Below, one piece after another: positions 5,458 to 6,362 of a stretch of 6,362 nucleotides of DNA. The stretch comes from JBBSZK01 sp964354995 (GTDB taxonomy: Archaea > Nanobdellota > Nanobdellia > Pacearchaeales > GW2011-AR1): contig CAYHBQ010000031.1 in the NCBI GenBank assembly GCA_964354995.1, forward strand, positions 1 to 6,362, read 5' to 3'. Position 1 is the first letter of the stretch. Every line of letters starts with the position of its first letter. Position numbers and translations under genes: made by a program. The notes beneath the pieces are model-generated. The model was not told the DNA's origin. It did no database searches and worked only from the letters and a program-made list of their open reading frames with translations.

Positions 5458-5949
5458 ATGAAGTATTCGCTTTCGGTTGCCTTTGGGTTTGCGGCTGTCT
5501 TTCTAGTTGTTCTTTTGTCACAGAATGTCGTTTCTCAAGAACCCCTTGTTTCGTTTAAGTCGTTTGTAGCTGATTCTACTTGTGGTTCTTCAGATGGTGC
5601 TATTATCATCGTGTATACTGAACAAGGGTTTATGGTTGTGAAAAAGGAAGCCGGTTGTACTTGTACTAAAGGAAGTGAGTGTACCTCCGGTAGGTGCTCA
5701 TGTAAACTCGGTGCTAATTCGGCAAAGACTCGTTGTTGTCATAAAGTAGCCGGTGATAGTTGTACGACTAATGATGAATGCCAGTCGGAAAGCTGTGTTA
5801 GTGGTAAGTGCGAAAAGGTCGCATGCAGCGACGACAGTACTGCCTTGTGTGACTCTCGCCCCAATGGAACAGTATGTAAAATTAATGATGATTGTCAATC
5901 AGGTAAGTGCAGAATTCAGACGGATGGGCGCTATTTGTGCGTCGCTTAA
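5458..5949 (+). CDS. Secreted cysteine-rich repeat protein, function unknown
   Basis: The 163-residue protein starts with a Sec-type signal peptide: Lys2, a hydrophobic core at about 4-20, and a likely cut after VVS (26/27). The remainder holds 18 cysteines, an even number that fits disulphide bonding outside the cell. Three repeats share C-x5-C-x4-C with an acidic residue before the second Cys and Ser two after it: C69/C75/C80, C102/C108/C113 and C140/C146/C151. Each is followed by a further Cys (82, 118, 161), with additional ones at 93-94, 123 and 131. The spacing resembles small disulphide-rich modules such as the Dickkopf N-terminal type, known mostly from eukaryotes; that is only a resemblance. 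Residues 27-66 form a separate mostly Cys-free segment. The next gene starts 2 bases after the stop, indicating one operon. Surface adhesion, inhibition or partner binding are possible roles, none shown. Confidence 0.78.
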   Translation: MKYSLSVAFGFAAVFLVVLLSQNVVSQEPLVSFKSFVADSTCGSSDGAIIIVYTEQGFMVVKKEAGCTCTKGSECTSGRCSCKLGANSAKTRCCHKVAGDSCTTNDECQSESCVSGKCEKVACSDDSTALCDSRPNGTVCKINDDCQSGKCRIQTDGRYLCVA

Positions 5950-5951
5950 TC

Positions 5952-6362
5952 ATGAATCGTCTTCTTTTGGCTTCGGTCCTTGCGTCAGGAGGTGTGTTGC
6001 CGTTTGCGTGCTCTCCTCCTTCGGATAGCGCTCCTGCTCCCGTTTCTGCTCGTGAGAGCTCGCGCGCAGGTCATTATGTCTTTCCGGTTCATGGGAATTT
6101 GAGTTTTTCTTCTCCTATTGCTTCTGGCGGAACTTCTCGGATAAGCACCGACACTCCTCTCGAGTCTATGCTTGATTTTTTTGAAGGCACTTCTTTGGGG
6201 AAGGTGGACTCACAAAAAATTCTTGATGCGCACAATATTCGATGGGGAGTCTCTAAGCCCGTAACGTTGTCGTTTGTGTCTGGTTCATTCATGTATGGGT
6301 CTCCGTGGGAATCTGATGAAGATCCTGATCCTCAAGGAAGTTATACACGTTCTGATTTAGTA
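5952..6362 (+). CDS. Secreted or lipoprotein-like protein, unknown function, 3' truncated by window edge
   Basis: From the ATG at 5952 the frame stays open for 137 codons to the end of the window. The N-terminus is a signal peptide: Arg3, then a hydrophobic stretch ending in LPFAC (16-20). Cys20 could be lipidated, but Pro-Phe before Ala-Cys is a poor lipobox. A Ser/Pro/Ala-rich linker follows (about 21-38), typical of surface proteins, then a globular region starting near GHYVFP. The part IRWGVSKPVTLSF...SFMYGSPW followed by acidic DEDPDP faintly recalls the start of serralysin-like metalloprotease catalytic domains; no zinc motif is reached, so this is only a guess. It begins 2 bp after the Cys-rich gene and should share its promoter. 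I see no ribosome binding site, so coupling by close spacing is likely. Confidence 0.7.
   Translation, partial: MNRLLLASVLASGGVLPFACSPPSDSAPAPVSARESSRAGHYVFPVHGNLSFSSPIASGGTSRISTDTPLESMLDFFEGTSLGKVDSQKILDAHNIRWGVSKPVTLSFVSGSFMYGSPWESDEDPDPQGSYTRSDLV

Noticed and set aside
5753..6028. Open frame overlapping the Cys-rich gene in another register
   Set aside because: It overlaps two better-supported genes and its Cys/Val-rich product mirrors the out-of-frame repeats.
1..6362. CRISPR array, insertion sequence, attachment site or rRNA
   Set aside because: No direct repeats with spacers, no transposase or terminal repeats, and no rRNA-like sequence were found by eye; the tRNA 3' end is not duplicated downstream in the window.

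Overview
The window looks like a fragment of a small-genome archaeon, plausibly a DPANN-type lineage, from a metagenome assembly with a 10-N gap at 2634-2643. The archaeal call rests on promoter architecture. A TATA-like box starts 29-31 nt upstream of the start codon of every gene or transcription unit that opens a transcript, and the same holds for the 5' end of the tRNA. That spacing puts transcription start at or next to the start codon, so most mRNAs here are probably leaderless. No convincing Shine-Dalgarno sequence was found. Every complete gene starts with ATG and ends with TAA. The lineage is inferred; no rRNA or other decisive marker is present.

Layout. Positions 1-1884 (+) hold the 3' part of a cis-prenyltransferase gene (uppS family), gatB (Asp/Glu-tRNA amidotransferase subunit B), and a 60-residue two-helix membrane protein. 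The last two have their own TATA boxes. Positions 1916-3327 (+) form a two-gene operon joined by a TAATG overlap: a MutY-like adenine glycosylase without iron-sulphur cysteines, interrupted by the assembly gap, and a TrmH-like tRNA 2'-O-methyltransferase. Positions 3301-4419 (-) encode an aromatic/neutral amino-acid permease converging on and overlapping the methyltransferase gene by 27 bp. A 155-bp divergent region separates the permease from a seven-helix membrane protein of unknown function (4575-5279, +) that starts MCWS. A tRNA-Arg(TCG) follows at 5340-5411.

The last kilobase is the least ordinary part. A two-gene secretory unit starts at a TATA box flanked by a perfect 9-bp inverted repeat. 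Its first gene (5458-5949) encodes an exported protein with 18 cysteines in three C-x5-C-x4-C repeats. Two bases later a second exported or lipoprotein-like ORF begins (5952) and stays open to the window edge.

Functional reading. The left part is housekeeping: polyprenyl carrier synthesis, indirect Gln/Asn-tRNA charging, oxidised-base repair and tRNA modification, with amino-acid uptake fitting a host-dependent or scavenging lifestyle. The right part is accessory and directed to the cell surface. No mobile elements, CRISPR arrays or rRNA genes are visible, and no gene-free stretch exceeds 300 bases.
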